Source: Shewanella algidipiscicola (GTDB lineage Bacteria > Pseudomonadota > Gammaproteobacteria > Enterobacterales > Shewanellaceae). From it: a stretch of DNA of 64,000 nucleotides. Both the position numbers and the translations under genes were made by a program. The notes below the pieces were generated by a model. The model did not search any database. It saw only the letters and a program-made list of their open reading frames with translations, and was not told the DNA's origin. The stretch lies in the NCBI RefSeq assembly GCF_003605125.1, contig NZ_QPQT01000010.1, forward strand, positions 118,598-182,597. The letters run 5' to 3'. Below are positions 24,349-35,209 of the stretch, one piece after another. The first letter of the stretch is position 1, and every line of letters starts with the position of its first letter.

Positions 24349-24435
24349 ATGCGCCCTCTTTGTGTGCCTCGGGCGACGGCCATATTCGAGGTACATTAAT
24401 GCTCGAGCGTTAAATTGTTTTTGGAGAAGATTGAC

Positions 24436-24672
24436 ATGTCAAGAGTATGCCAAGTTACTGGCAAGAAGCCGATGGTTGGTAACAACCGTTCGCACGCTAA
24501 GAACGCGACTCGTCGTCGTTTTTTACCTAACCTACAGAACCACCGTTTCTGGTTAGAAGACGAAAAGCGTTTCGTTCAACTACGTGTATCTACTAAAGGT
24601 ATGCGTATTATCGATAAGAAAGGTATCGAAGTTGTTGTTAAAGAACTTCGTGCCCGCGGCGAGAAGGTGTAA
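24436..24672 (+). CDS. rpmB: 50S ribosomal protein L28
   Basis: A 78-aa protein identical in layout to E. coli L28: [23 protein letters not shown] at the start with the typical [16 protein letters not shown] precedes the ATG 24436; an upstream in-frame start at 24415 is unlikely. rpmG follows six bases later, forming the conserved rpmBG pair. Confidence 0.98.
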   Translation: MSRVCQVTGKKPMVGNNRSHAKNATRRRFLPNLQNHRFWLEDEKRFVQLRVSTKGMRIIDKKGIEVVVKELRARGEKV

Positions 24673-24678
24673 TAAACC

Positions 24679-24852
24679 ATGGCTAAAGCTAAAGGTAACC
24701 GTGAGAAGATCAAGCTAGTTTCTAGCGCTAAAACTGGTCATTTCTACACGACTGAGAAAAACAAACGTAACATGCCAGAAAAAATGGAAATCAAGAAATT
24801 TGATCCAGTTATTCGTCAGCACGTTATGTATAAAGAAGCGAAAATCAAGTAA
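24679..24852 (+). CDS. rpmG: 50S ribosomal protein L33
   Basis: A 57-aa protein: [20 protein letters not shown], then [19 protein letters not shown] and a C-terminal YKEAKIK. It lacks the CxxC pairs of the zinc-binding form of L33, so it is the zinc-free type. It ends before a strong terminator. Confidence 0.98.
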   Translation: MAKAKGNREKIKLVSSAKTGHFYTTEKNKRNMPEKMEIKKFDPVIRQHVMYKEAKIK

Positions 24853-24871
24853 TTCTTGATAACGTTTTTTG

Positions 24872-24900
24872 AAAGCCCCTACTTGTAGGGGCTTTTTTTT
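24872..24900 (+). terminator. Terminator of rpmB-rpmG
   Basis: AAAGCCCCTA and TAGGGGCTTT around CTTG, followed by eight or more Ts, 20 bp after rpmG. Confidence 0.93.
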
Positions 24901-25150
24901 TGCCCTTTTTACACGGGTACCTCGTCCAACAGGTAGGACTCGCCACTGTGGTTGAATAGTCTGTTGCGCGCTCTCTGCATACGCAATTCCTCTCCCAGCT
25001 GCACTCATCTTCTATGTCATGCCATCGCGTTTATTTAAGCTTCACCTCGCCTTACCGATAGATTAACTCCAGTGCTTATTTTGTTACTGCTTAATTGAGC
25101 TGTGCACTCGTGGGTTTGCTAGATGACGGCAGACTGAACTAATTGTACGA

Positions 25151-25189
25151 AATGAAAACAAATGCTTTTAAAGTGAATTTAAATGCAAT
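25151..25189 (+). promoter_or_regulatory. Tandem ARG box (ArgR operator) of argA
   Basis: Two 18-bp ARG-box-like sites, 25151-25168 (core TGAAAACAAATGCT) and 25172-25189 (core TGAATTTAAATGCA), are separated by exactly 3 bp, the classic ArgR spacing. The second core has one mismatch to TGAATWWWWATTCA. They end 65 bp before argA. The 250 bp between the rpmG terminator and here show nothing else. Confidence 0.7.
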
Positions 25190-25254
25190 ATTATCGGGTT
25201 GTTATTCTCATGTGGTCAAAGCTGCTCCCATTTCTTGTTATTTAGAGGTCATAC

Positions 25255-26574
25255 GTGCGCACTACTGAACTAGTCGATGGATTTCGTCATTCTGCATCTT
25301 ATGTCAATGCACATAGGGGCAAAACATTTGTGGTGATGTTGGGTGGAGAAGCATTAGCGCAAAACCAATTTCGCTCCATCATCAATGATATCGCTTTGCT
25401 GCATAGCCTTGGGATCAACATAGTGTTGGTGCATGGTGCACGGCCGCAAATCGATGCCGCCTTAAAGCAACAGCAGTTGATGCCTGAATACTATAACGGC
25501 GTGCGTATTACCGATGAAGACTCGTTTAAAGTGATTAAACAGGTGGTCGGTGGGTTGCAGCTCGATATTACCGCGCGGCTGTCGATGAGCTTAAGCAATA
25601 CCCCGATGCAAGGGGCGCAGATTAACGTGGTCAGCGGTAATTTTGTTATTGCTCAGCCACTAGGTGTCGATAACGGTGTCGATTACTGCCTAAGTGGCAA
25701 AGTGAGAAGGATTGATGTTCAGGGCCTAAGGCGTCAATTAGACAACCATGGCATCGTCCTATTAGGCCCTGTGGCGGCATCGGTGACGGGTGAGAGTTTT
25801 AACCTCACCGCAGAAGAGGTCGCCACCCAAATTGCCGTGAAGCTCAAAGCCGATAAGATGATTGGTTTTAGCGCCGAAAAAGGCATTTTAGATAGTGATG
25901 GCGAAGTGCTGGCGGAGCTGATGCCAACCGATGCACAGCGCATTTTGTCTGAGCAGAGTGAAACCGATGGGTGGTGTGTGGCCACACGGGCCTTTTTGCA
26001 GGCGAGTATCGATGCCTGTCGTAATGGAGTGGCCCGTTGCCACTTTGTCAGTTATCTCGATGATGGGGCACTGCTGCAGGAGTTGTTTTCACGCGATGGC
26101 ATCGGCACGCAAATCGTGACAGAGAGTGCAGAGCGTTTACGTCGTGCCACTATCACCGATATTGGTGGCGTACTAGACTTAATTCGTCCACTGGAACAAA
26201 GTGGTATTTTAGTGCGTCGCTCGCGTGAGCAGCTTGAGATGGAGATAGAGCAGTTTATGCTGATTGAGCGTGACGGCTTAGTGATTGGCTGCGCGGCGCT
26301 GTATCCGTTTGAGGAGGATAATGCCGGTGAATTTGCGTGTTTGGTAGTGCATCCCGATTATCGCGATGCCGACAGGGGCAGTGTACTGCTAAAAAATATT
26401 ATTGGTCAGGCCAAGGTTCGCGGATATTCACGATTGTTTGCTTTGACGACTCGCAGTATTCATTGGTTTTTAGAGCAGGGTTTCGAGATTGTCGAGGTTG
26501 ATTCGCTGCCCAATAAGAAGAAGCAACTGTATAATTATCAACGTAAGTCTAAGATATTGGCACTCGATTTATAG
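25255..26574 (+). CDS. argA: N-acetylglutamate synthase
   Basis: A 439-aa enzyme for the first step of arginine synthesis, acetyl-CoA plus glutamate. It is a fusion of an amino-acid-kinase-like domain (residues 1-280; [21 protein letters not shown]) and a GNAT acetyltransferase domain (about 295-439; [25 protein letters not shown]). The kinase fold serves arginine feedback. GTG start. Repression by ArgR is indicated by the tandem ARG box upstream. Confidence 0.96.
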   Translation: MRTTELVDGFRHSASYVNAHRGKTFVVMLGGEALAQNQFRSIINDIALLHSLGINIVLVHGARPQIDAALKQQQLMPEYYNGVRITDEDSFKVIKQVVGGLQLDITARLSMSLSNTPMQGAQINVVSGNFVIAQPLGVDNGVDYCLSGKVRRIDVQGLRRQLDNHGIVLLGPVAASVTGESFNLTAEEVATQIAVKLKADKMIGFSAEKGILDSDGEVLAELMPTDAQRILSEQSETDGWCVATRAFLQASIDACRNGVARCHFVSYLDDGALLQELFSRDGIGTQIVTESAERLRRATITDIGGVLDLIRPLEQSGILVRRSREQLEMEIEQFMLIERDGLVIGCAALYPFEEDNAGEFACLVVHPDYRDADRGSVLLKNIIGQAKVRGYSRLFALTTRSIHWFLEQGFEIVEVDSLPNKKKQLYNYQRKSKILALDL

Positions 26575-26588
26575 TCAGTATATCCACA

Positions 26589-26618
26589 AAAAAAACCACG
26601 CTTTGACGTGGTTTTTTT
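26589..26618. terminator. Bidirectional terminator between argA and rarD
   Basis: AAAAAAACCACG and CGTGGTTTTTTT, 12-bp arms with a 6-base loop, T-runs on both strands; serves convergent argA and rarD. Confidence 0.9.
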
Positions 26619-26651
26619 GTGTTATTTAGACTGGTATCGTCCGTCATTTAA

Positions 26652-27536
26652 TCAGTGTTGGCGCCTTTTTAATAGCATATCTATGCTAAAGATAACCAGT
26701 GCGCTCCAGATGAAGGCGAAGGTGATGCCTTTTTCTAAATCGAACGGTTCATTAAATAGACTAACAGCCAAAACGAACATGATACTTGGGCCAATGTATT
26801 GGAAGAAACCTAACATTGACAATGGAATACGTGTCGCAGCTCCGGCAAAACAGAGCAGCGGTACCGAGGTGATCACACCAGCCGCAATAAGTAATAAGTT
26901 CATATTGATGTCGTTGGTCAGCATATTTGCAGTGGCCGAATCTAAGGTAGAAACCAGATAGATTACCGCGACAGGAAACAATAGTGCAGTTTCAACCAAT
27001 AACCCCGTTTTAGCATCAATGTTGACTTTTTTACGCAGTAAACCATAAAAGCCAAATGAGGATGCCAGTGCCAATGACACCAGTGGGATCGACCCAAAAG
27101 AGATCAGCTGGATCAGTACTCCAGTACAGGCGAGGCTCACCGCGAACCATTGCAATTTACGTAACCGCTCACCAAGAAATATCATGCCCAACATGACATT
27201 TAATAAGGGGTTAATAAAATAACCTAGGCTGGCATCGAGCATGTGATCATTATTCACCGCCCAGATAAACAGTAACCAGTTGCCGGCAATTAATACCGAG
27301 GTGATGGCCAATACGCCCAGTTGTTTAGGGCGGCGGAATAGGGCTCTAAGCTTAGAAAAACCACCGATAAATTGCATGAGGATGATCATAAATACAAAAG
27401 ACCAAATCACGCGGTGAAGTAGTATTTCTGTCGCAGACACATTGTGTAATAGTTTGAAATATAAAGGGGCAAAGCCCCAAAGGCAGTATGCGCAAAGCGC
27501 CAATACTACCCCTTTGCGATATTCAGTATCGGCCAT
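26652..27536 (-). CDS. rarD: RarD, DMT/EamA-family inner membrane transporter
   Basis: A 294-aa protein with ten hydrophobic segments, matching E. coli RarD: YCLWGFAPLYFKLL, GNWLLFIWAVNN, MLDASLGYFINPL, GMIFLGERLRKLQW. Substrate unknown; the name comes from chloramphenicol sensitivity. The ATG at 27536 aligns with relatives; a TTG eight codons earlier lacks a ribosome site. It lies beside yigI and recQ as in E. coli. Confidence 0.92.
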   Translation of the reverse strand: MADTEYRKGVVLALCAYCLWGFAPLYFKLLHNVSATEILLHRVIWSFVFMIILMQFIGGFSKLRALFRRPKQLGVLAITSVLIAGNWLLFIWAVNNDHMLDASLGYFINPLLNVMLGMIFLGERLRKLQWFAVSLACTGVLIQLISFGSIPLVSLALASSFGFYGLLRKKVNIDAKTGLLVETALLFPVAVIYLVSTLDSATANMLTNDINMNLLLIAAGVITSVPLLCFAGAATRIPLSMLGFFQYIGPSIMFVLAVSLFNEPFDLEKGITFAFIWSALVIFSIDMLLKRRQH

Positions 27537-27694
27537 AACCTGGGATTCTAGTCGTAACAAGGAGACGCATTGTAGGGCGCAAGTGGTTTGGACTCAAGCA
27601 GGTTATGTGCTCGTGTGAACGAGCAGTAAGCCACCTATTATGACCGTTTCAACTTAGGCTACACGGCGCAATTGCACTGCTGTTTTAACTGGCG

Positions 27695-28159
27695 TTAGCC
27701 CACCATGTAAGTGCCAGTACCAAAGGCGATGTGAGAGCCCTGCTCGTTATGCAGCTCCATGCGGCAGACGGAAACACGATTGCCCGCACGAATCACCGTG
27801 CCCGTGCCGGTAAATATCTCGCCTCTGCCTGGGCGTAAGTAATCGACACGTAGATCGATAGTTCCAAGGGTGGTTAAGCGTTGTTGTAAGGCATCTAGGC
27901 TCCAATCATCCCGGCTGGCTACCAGTCCTGAAAATGCAGTCAGACCACCCACTACATCGAGCACAGTGGCGGTTACGCCGCCATGTAAAATGTGTTGATG
28001 AATATTACCAATTAACTGAGGCTTCATTTTTACTACTACTTCGACACCGTGGATATTGTAATGTTGAATATGCAGGTCGAGCAGATTATGAAATGGCACT
28101 TGTTGGTCAAATATCTCGGCGACGCTGGCCAAAACCTGTGCTTGAATTGCGGTTGTCAT
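27695..28159 (-). CDS. yigI: YigI-family acyl-CoA thioesterase (hotdog fold)
   Basis: A 154-aa hotdog-fold protein with the PaaI/YigI pattern: MVGNIHQHILHGGV-like ILHGGVTATVLDVVGG (catalytic turn), and the near-invariant MGTIDLRVDYLRPGRGE segment of YigI (here LGTIDLRVDYLRPGRGE). Members hydrolyse medium- and long-chain acyl-CoA. The position between rarD and recQ supports orthology. Confidence 0.9.
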   Translation of the reverse strand: MTTAIQAQVLASVAEIFDQQVPFHNLLDLHIQHYNIHGVEVVVKMKPQLIGNIHQHILHGGVTATVLDVVGGLTAFSGLVASRDDWSLDALQQRLTTLGTIDLRVDYLRPGRGEIFTGTGTVIRAGNRVSVCRMELHNEQGSHIAFGTGTYMVG

Positions 28160-28372
28160 TAAGTGTTTGCTCCATTAATCATCGGCTTGGTATAGAGTAA
28201 TTAATCTATATCTAAACAATGCTATGAAGCAAGCTTTTGCTTAATATATCACCACTATGGTTAAGCGAGCATGGGGGATGGCAATAAAAAATGGCGCAAT
28301 TGTCAGCGTAACCGAGACAAGCGCGATGAGCTTGATTAGAATAGGCGGCCCGATTGATGACTATGATGCCCA

Positions 28373-30208
28373 ATGGATTCTGCAGTAACCCAAGTTGAAC
28401 CCCTTAACACAGATCCGCTCGCCAGTTGTTTGCAGGCGGTATTTGGTTATCGCACCTTTAGGCAGGGTCAGCGAGAGGTTATTGATCAAGTCTTTCTCGG
28501 TCATGATGCGTTGGTTATCATGCCAACAGGGGGCGGTAAAAGTTTGTGTTATCAACTGCCAGCGTTGCTCTTTTCCGGGTTAACTGTGGTGGTGTCTCCC
28601 TTGATCTCTTTGATGAAAGATCAGGTTGATAGCCTCAAACAGATGGGCGTCGCGGCGGCATACTTAAACTCATCACAGTCTCGTGAAGCATCGCAACAGA
28701 TTTTTCAGCAGATGCACCGCGGCGAACTTAAGTTGCTCTATGTGTCGCCAGAACGGCTGTTGATGGACAGTTTTGTTGAGCGTATGCAAGCCCTGCATAT
28801 TTCGCTATTTGCCATCGATGAAGCGCATTGTATTTCTCAATGGGGACATGACTTTAGGCCCGAATATGCGGCGTTAGGTCGCCTTAGACAACTGTTTGCC
28901 CATGTGCCCATTATGGCCTTGACAGCCACGGCGGATCAGGCCACCCGCCAAGATATTTGTCAGCGCCTTGGGATCAACCCCTACGTGCTATTAACCAGTT
29001 TCGACCGGCCTAATATCCGCTATACCGTTGCCGAAAAGCTCAATGCCGCCAATCAGCTTAGGCAATTTATTCAGGCGCAAAACGGCAATAGCGGCATTAT
29101 CTATTGCGGCAGTCGTCGCCGCGTCGATGAAGTCGCTGAGCGGTTACGTCTGCAAGGCTATAAAGCCGATGGTTATCATGCGGGTAAAACACAAGAAGAG
29201 CGCGGCGATATTCAAGAGCGTTTCTTAAAAGATCAGTTAGATATTGTGGTAGCAACCGTGGCTTTTGGCATGGGGATTAACAAGTCTAATGTGCGTTTTG
29301 TAGTGCATTACGACATCCCTAAGAGCGTCGAGGCCTATTACCAGGAAACCGGCCGAGCTGGACGTGACGGCCTCGATGCCGAAGCGTTAATGCTGTTTGA
29401 TCCTGCCGATATTGGCCGGGTACGGCATCTAATTGAGCAGGCTGAACCTGGGCCACAACAACAGGTCGAATTTCATAAGCTCAATACGATGGCGGCGTTT
29501 GCCGAGGCGCAAACGTGTCGACGTCAGGTGTTGCTGCATTATTTTGATGAGAGTGCGTCTGAACCCTGTGGTAACTGTGACATCTGTTTAGATCCCCCTA
29601 AACGCTACGATGGGGTTGAAGATGCACAAAAAGTATTGTCGTGCATTTTTAGACTGCAACAGAAATTTGGTATTAACCATTTGATCGAAGTGCTACGGGG
29701 CTCAAAGTCGGCTGGCGTGGTCGATAGAGGGCACGATAAACTCTCAACCTGGGGTATAGGTAAAGATAAGAGCCATGAATTTTGGCTTAGTATTATCAGA
29801 CAGATCATTCATTTAGGTTTTGCGAGCCAAGATATCACTCGTGGCTCATCTATTAAGCTCAACCCTCAAGCGCGGGCGGTGCTCAAAGGCGAATTACCTT
29901 TGTTATTAGCCGAGCCGCGCATCACCTTAACCACAGATGTCAAACGTCGTGGCAACAGTCGTGCGCCGTTAAATTACGACCGAAAATTGTTTGCTCGCCT
30001 AAAGTTACTGCGTCGCAGTTTGGCCGAAGAGTTGGATGTCCCACCCTATCTGGTGTTTAACGATGCGACATTAGCCGAGATGGCCGCGATGTTACCCACA
30101 AGCCCAGGTGAGATGTTAGCGGTCAATGGCATAGGTGAAACTAAACTCAAGCGTTTTGGCGATGAGTTTCTCGATGAGATCAGCGATTACCTAGCCGAAG
30201 GTTCATAA
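28373..30208 (+). CDS. recQ: RecQ ATP-dependent DNA helicase
   Basis: A 611-aa 3'-5' helicase of RecF-type repair and replication restart. The N-terminal core has FRQGQREVIDQV, Walker A PTGGGKSLCYQLPAL, DEAHCISQWGHDFRPEY, and motif VI QETGRAGRDG; then the RQC zinc domain (CRRQVLLHYFDE, CGNCDIC), and a C-terminal HRDC domain (about 525-600). Length and all domains match E. coli RecQ. It converges with the minus-strand gene at 30216 with only 7 bp between stops. Confidence 0.97.
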   Translation: MDSAVTQVEPLNTDPLASCLQAVFGYRTFRQGQREVIDQVFLGHDALVIMPTGGGKSLCYQLPALLFSGLTVVVSPLISLMKDQVDSLKQMGVAAAYLNSSQSREASQQIFQQMHRGELKLLYVSPERLLMDSFVERMQALHISLFAIDEAHCISQWGHDFRPEYAALGRLRQLFAHVPIMALTATADQATRQDICQRLGINPYVLLTSFDRPNIRYTVAEKLNAANQLRQFIQAQNGNSGIIYCGSRRRVDEVAERLRLQGYKADGYHAGKTQEERGDIQERFLKDQLDIVVATVAFGMGINKSNVRFVVHYDIPKSVEAYYQETGRAGRDGLDAEALMLFDPADIGRVRHLIEQAEPGPQQQVEFHKLNTMAAFAEAQTCRRQVLLHYFDESASEPCGNCDICLDPPKRYDGVEDAQKVLSCIFRLQQKFGINHLIEVLRGSKSAGVVDRGHDKLSTWGIGKDKSHEFWLSIIRQIIHLGFASQDITRGSSIKLNPQARAVLKGELPLLLAEPRITLTTDVKRRGNSRAPLNYDRKLFARLKLLRRSLAEELDVPPYLVFNDATLAEMAAMLPTSPGEMLAVNGIGETKLKRFGDEFLDEISDYLAEGS

Positions 30209-30215
30209 CGCGGGA

Positions 30216-31964
30216 TTAACGGCCTAATTGTTCATTGTGTCGACTGAGTTGATCTATGCCCGCACGCTTAGTCAGTGATGACAAGGTGTCGTAATATTGC
30301 ATCTCTGCCATACCTATCCTGACTTTATCACCGCCCGGTAATGGGGCTATAACCGCTTTTAACTGTTTGACTATCTCTTTCGCCCCAGAGAGGGAGGTAA
30401 AAGGCAGCATGATAAGCAACTGGTCGCTGGCTTTATCGAGCATAATATCTTGTTGGCGAAGTTTTCGTCGTACCTCATCCAATAATGTGGCGACATCGCT
30501 AGGCGCAAGATGGCTTGGATTAATCAATAAAATTGTTATTGGGTATCCAATCTGTTTGGCGCTGGCAATCAGTGCCAACATCCTTTCTTGGGGCGTCAAT
30601 GGTGCATCTTGGTGTGGCATCTGTGGTGCGGCGTGCTCTTTGCGTAAACGAGATAACAACATCAGTAAGGGTAATAACAGGGCGAACACGAGAATAGCAA
30701 TTAAGCCATAGTTATCATTGATACTAGCATCGAGCTTGATGGGCTTGGGCGGCTGGTTTTGTGCCAGTTTTTGGTAGCGGCCAAGTTGCGCCTTAATTTG
30801 TAAGAGGCGAGTGTTTTTTAAAAATTCATAACTGCTTTTAATACTGTCCACACGCTGTAGTTGGTAATGATAGGCTTGGCGATAGTTACCCATCCCAACA
30901 AAGTATTCACTCAATAGCTGATAGCAAATGACCAATTCATCATATTGATTCGTACGTTGTCCTATTGCGATGGCTTGCTGCATCAAGTCTAATCCTTGCT
31001 GCTCCTCACCATTGGCTAACTGGATCCGCGCCAGTAAACGAGTGGCTCTTAGGCTATCATTAATCTTTTTGTTTTTATTAAAGGTATTAAGCGCGATATT
31101 AAGCAGTTGGATGGCATTTTTGTCGTTGTTACGCAGAAATTCTACCTCGGCGAGCTCGGTGTAACTTTCGGCGAGTTCGTTGGCCGTAGCGAGTTCAGGC
31201 ATTAAAATTTTAGCCTCTAAAATCATATCGTCCCTGAACTTTACCTCTTGATTCTCGTGCGCGATCTTTGCCAATGCTAACAAGATATTCAGTCTGACTT
31301 TGCCTATCGTTTGCGGATAAGTTAGCGCCAGTTTTGCCGTATTAAAAGATTGGTTAAGTTGACCTTTTTTTCTTAATAACTTGGCTCTGGCTAATTGCAG
31401 ATAAGCCTGTGGTGGAGTGATCCATTGAGTAGGTTGGCGTAAAGCTGCTGGATAGATATCTCGTGCTAAACGAAAGTCTTCTAATGCACTGCTGTCGTTT
31501 TCTATGTGGGTATCTATTTGTCCACGTAGCATTAAGCCGTTAACTAAAGACTGAGGCTGTTCAAATTCTCTAGATTGATAAATGGCGGTATCGAGTAATG
31601 TTAAGGCTTGGCGTAGATCGCCGTAATCAATATAGGCTTCTGCCATGCAGTTTAAGAAATAGGGGCTAGCTTGTTGGATATCAAGAGATTTTGCTTTGGC
31701 ATCGCCCATGCGTGCTAAGTTGATGGCCGCTTCGTTTTCGCCTAGTTGCACCAAGGCGTGACACTTAAGCAGTGATAATCTTAGCCGCGGTATAGACGTA
31801 CTATTCTTGTCATTTAGGCGCTGCTCTATGATGGCAATACTCGACAGCGCGTCACTAGGGTATTGATAAACAATGGCGGAGAGTTCATCTAACTCTGTCA
31901 CAGTGTCTGCCCAAGAGGGCCACAGCCATAGGCTGAAGCTGAACACTATGAGACGAAAATCCAT
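30216..31964 (-). CDS. Membrane protein with TPR domain and a degenerate GGDEF-like C-terminus
   Basis: A 582-aa protein with a signal peptide (IVFSFSLWLWPSWA), a periplasmic tetratricopeptide region (about 20-400, many alpha-alpha repeats such as AEAYIDYGDLRQALTLLDTA), one membrane segment (GLIAILVFALLLPLLMLLS, about 420-440), and a cytoplasmic domain. The last 130 residues have the order of a GGDEF domain: a hydrophobic strand (ITILLINPSHL), LRQQDIMLDKASDQLLIMLPFTS, and RIGMAEMQYYDTLSSLTKRA. The GGDEF signature itself is replaced by ASDQL, so diguanylate cyclase activity is not expected. It may sense a periplasmic signal; the ligand is unknown. Confidence 0.7.
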   Translation of the reverse strand: MDFRLIVFSFSLWLWPSWADTVTELDELSAIVYQYPSDALSSIAIIEQRLNDKNSTSIPRLRLSLLKCHALVQLGENEAAINLARMGDAKAKSLDIQQASPYFLNCMAEAYIDYGDLRQALTLLDTAIYQSREFEQPQSLVNGLMLRGQIDTHIENDSSALEDFRLARDIYPAALRQPTQWITPPQAYLQLARAKLLRKKGQLNQSFNTAKLALTYPQTIGKVRLNILLALAKIAHENQEVKFRDDMILEAKILMPELATANELAESYTELAEVEFLRNNDKNAIQLLNIALNTFNKNKKINDSLRATRLLARIQLANGEEQQGLDLMQQAIAIGQRTNQYDELVICYQLLSEYFVGMGNYRQAYHYQLQRVDSIKSSYEFLKNTRLLQIKAQLGRYQKLAQNQPPKPIKLDASINDNYGLIAILVFALLLPLLMLLSRLRKEHAAPQMPHQDAPLTPQERMLALIASAKQIGYPITILLINPSHLAPSDVATLLDEVRRKLRQQDIMLDKASDQLLIMLPFTSLSGAKEIVKQLKAVIAPLPGGDKVRIGMAEMQYYDTLSSLTKRAGIDQLSRHNEQLGR

Positions 31965-32203
31965 TTTTAAAACTCCGAAACCAAACCGTTAAAAATATTC
32001 CATTGGTCGCATTATACTGAGTTTTTATCGGTGAATGCATAAAAATTACTGCCTTCACTTGTAAAGCGTGATCTTGCTGGCGTTACATTTATCTTAGTGT
32101 AAAGAGGCTGTTTGTTGGTCGAATATGCAGTTATATCGCCACAATCTGTACGGTAAATCGACGTTGTTATGGTGATGTTTCATTAAATGTGAAAAATATG
32201 GGG

Positions 32204-32232
32204 TTGACTATTTAGGCTGCACACGTTAAAAA
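32204..32232 (+). promoter_or_regulatory. Promoter of the leu operon
   Basis: TTGACT (32204-32209), a 17-bp spacer and TAAAAA (32227-32232), about 60 bp before the leader peptide. The rest of 31965-32203 shows no gene. Confidence 0.6.
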
Positions 32233-32290
32233 GTTAAGCGTTACCTCGAAAATATCGAATAATTAATTATTTTTTTTGAATAGATAAAAG

Positions 32291-32359
32291 ATGAATACTA
32301 ACCGTGCATTACTCAACCTCATTATTCTCCTTCTCGCAGAACCTGCGCGGAGAATGTAG
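32291..32359 (+). CDS. leuL: leu operon leader peptide
   Basis: A 22-residue open frame, MNTNRALLNLIILLLAEPAR then RM, with six leucine codons (TTA, CTC, CTC, CTC, CTT, CTC) and two Ile codons in a row. An attenuator hairpin follows 34 bp after its stop and leuA after that. Ribosome stalling at Leu codons when leucyl-tRNA is scarce would favour transcription of leuABCD. A good -10/-35 pair lies upstream. Confidence 0.85.
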   Translation: MNTNRALLNLIILLLAEPARRM

Positions 32360-32424
32360 TGTTGCACGCTTAATAACACCAACAGCATTCATAAACCCCG
32401 CGCTCAACACCGCGGGGTTTTTTT
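32331..32424 (+). promoter_or_regulatory. leu attenuator
   Basis: Terminator: AAACCCCGCG (32393-32402) and CGCGGGGTTT (32411-32420) around an 8-base loop with a T-run to 32424. Protector hairpin in the leader ORF: TTCTC-GCAG with CTGC-GCG-GAGAA (32331-32354). GCGCGG (32345-32350) is exactly complementary to CCGCGC (32398-32403) in the terminator arm, giving a candidate antiterminator. Confidence 0.8.
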
Positions 32425-32481
32425 GTATATGGATTGGATAAAAACGCAACATAGAACCTAGTCGTTCCACGGAGAAACGAG

Positions 32482-34053
32482 ATGTCTAACCGAGTGATAA
32501 TATTTGATACAACCTTACGTGACGGTGAGCAAGCGCTGGCGGCCAGTTTAACGGTGAAGGAAAAATTACAGATAGCACTATCACTGGAACGACTCGGTGT
32601 AGATGTGATGGAGGTAGGCTTTCCTGTATCTTCACCTGGCGATTTCGATTCGGTGCAAACCATTGCCCGCACGATTAAAAATAGTCGAGTCTGCGCCTTA
32701 GCTCGTGCGCTAGAGAAAGACATTGACGCTGCTGCTCAGTCGTTATCGGTTGCGGAGCAATTTCGTATTCACACTTTTATCTCTACCTCGACCATACATG
32801 TAGAAAGTAAGTTAAAACGCTCTTTTGACCAAGTACTTGAAATGGCGGTGGCGGCAGTCAAATACGCCCGTCGTTTTACCGATGATGTCGAGTTTTCCTG
32901 CGAAGATGCAGGGCGCACGCCAATCGATAATCTTTGCCGAATGGTGGAAGAAGCCATTAAGGCGGGCGCCAAGACCATCAATATTCCAGATACTGTGGGT
33001 TATACCATCCCCAGCGAGTTTGGCGGCATCATTGAAACCCTGTTCAACCGTGTGCCTAATATCGATCAAGCGGTGATCTCTGTGCATTGCCACGATGACT
33101 TAGGGTTATCAGTGGCTAACTCAATTACCGCGGTGCAGCACGGTGCTAGACAGATTGAATGTACCGTCAATGGTATCGGCGAGCGTGCCGGCAACTGCTC
33201 GCTAGAAGAGATCGCCATGATCTTGGCCACTCGAAAAGCGGCATTAGGGTTAGAAACGGGCATTAATGCCAAAGAGATCCACCGCACCTCTAACCTCGTC
33301 AGTCAGCTTTGTAATATGCCAGTGCAAGCCAATAAGGCAATTGTGGGGGCAAATGCGTTTACTCACTCTTCGGGTATCCATCAAGATGGCATGCTTAAGG
33401 CGCAAAATACCTATGAGATCATGACGCCCGAGAGCATAGGGCTAAATCGTAATAATTTGAATATGACCTCGCGCTCAGGCCGCCATGTGATTAAGCATCG
33501 CATGCAAGAGATGGGCTATGCCGAGCACGATTATGATATGGATACTCTCTATGAGGCTTTCTTAAAGCTGGCGGACAAAAAAGGCCAAGTGTTTGACTAT
33601 GATCTTGAAGCCTTGGTCTTTATGGAGGCACAGGCCGATGATGAAAATCAATATAAATTGCAACAGTTAGTGGTGCATTCCGATTCCACCCAAGGACAGG
33701 CCACCGCGACGGTGACGTTAGAAGTGGGCGAGCAAGTGGTCACCGAAGCCGCCACGGGCAATGGCCCAGTCGATGCCGCGTACAATGCTATTACCCGCGC
33801 CAGTGGCTGCCAAATCAATATCTCTAGCTATAAATTAAGCGCCAAGGGCGAAGGCCAAGATGCCCTAGGTCAAGTCGACATTACCGCTAAGTACCATGAG
33901 CAGAATTTCCATGGCGTCGGGTTGGCAACCGATGTGGTTGAAGCCTCAGTACAAGCCCTTATCCATGTGATGAACCTAACATGGCGTGCCGATAAGGTCG
34001 CCGAAAATAAAACTAAAATTCAACAAGGCCGGGCGGTATTAGGTGGCGTGTAA
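32482..34053 (+). CDS. leuA: 2-Isopropylmalate synthase
   Basis: A 523-aa enzyme condensing acetyl-CoA with 2-oxoisovalerate, the first step of leucine synthesis. The catalytic TIM barrel shows [13 protein letters not shown], the metal-binding [13 protein letters not shown] and [12 protein letters not shown]; a C-terminal LeuA allosteric domain (from about residue 390) binds leucine. Length is that of the long bacterial form. First structural gene after the leuL attenuator. Confidence 0.97.
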   Translation: MSNRVIIFDTTLRDGEQALAASLTVKEKLQIALSLERLGVDVMEVGFPVSSPGDFDSVQTIARTIKNSRVCALARALEKDIDAAAQSLSVAEQFRIHTFISTSTIHVESKLKRSFDQVLEMAVAAVKYARRFTDDVEFSCEDAGRTPIDNLCRMVEEAIKAGAKTINIPDTVGYTIPSEFGGIIETLFNRVPNIDQAVISVHCHDDLGLSVANSITAVQHGARQIECTVNGIGERAGNCSLEEIAMILATRKAALGLETGINAKEIHRTSNLVSQLCNMPVQANKAIVGANAFTHSSGIHQDGMLKAQNTYEIMTPESIGLNRNNLNMTSRSGRHVIKHRMQEMGYAEHDYDMDTLYEAFLKLADKKGQVFDYDLEALVFMEAQADDENQYKLQQLVVHSDSTQGQATATVTLEVGEQVVTEAATGNGPVDAAYNAITRASGCQINISSYKLSAKGEGQDALGQVDITAKYHEQNFHGVGLATDVVEASVQALIHVMNLTWRADKVAENKTKIQQGRAVLGGV

Positions 34054-34111
34054 CGCCAGCATGAGCGGACCTTTTTGACCATAATTGAGTAAATAAGCAG
34101 GGAGTGGGTGA

Positions 34112-35208
<1,097 letters not shown>

Positions 35209-35209
<1 letters not shown>

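Noticed and set aside
24320..24556. Plus-strand frame overlapping the start of rpmB
   Set aside because: It overlaps the L28 gene out of frame and its product has no sensible composition.
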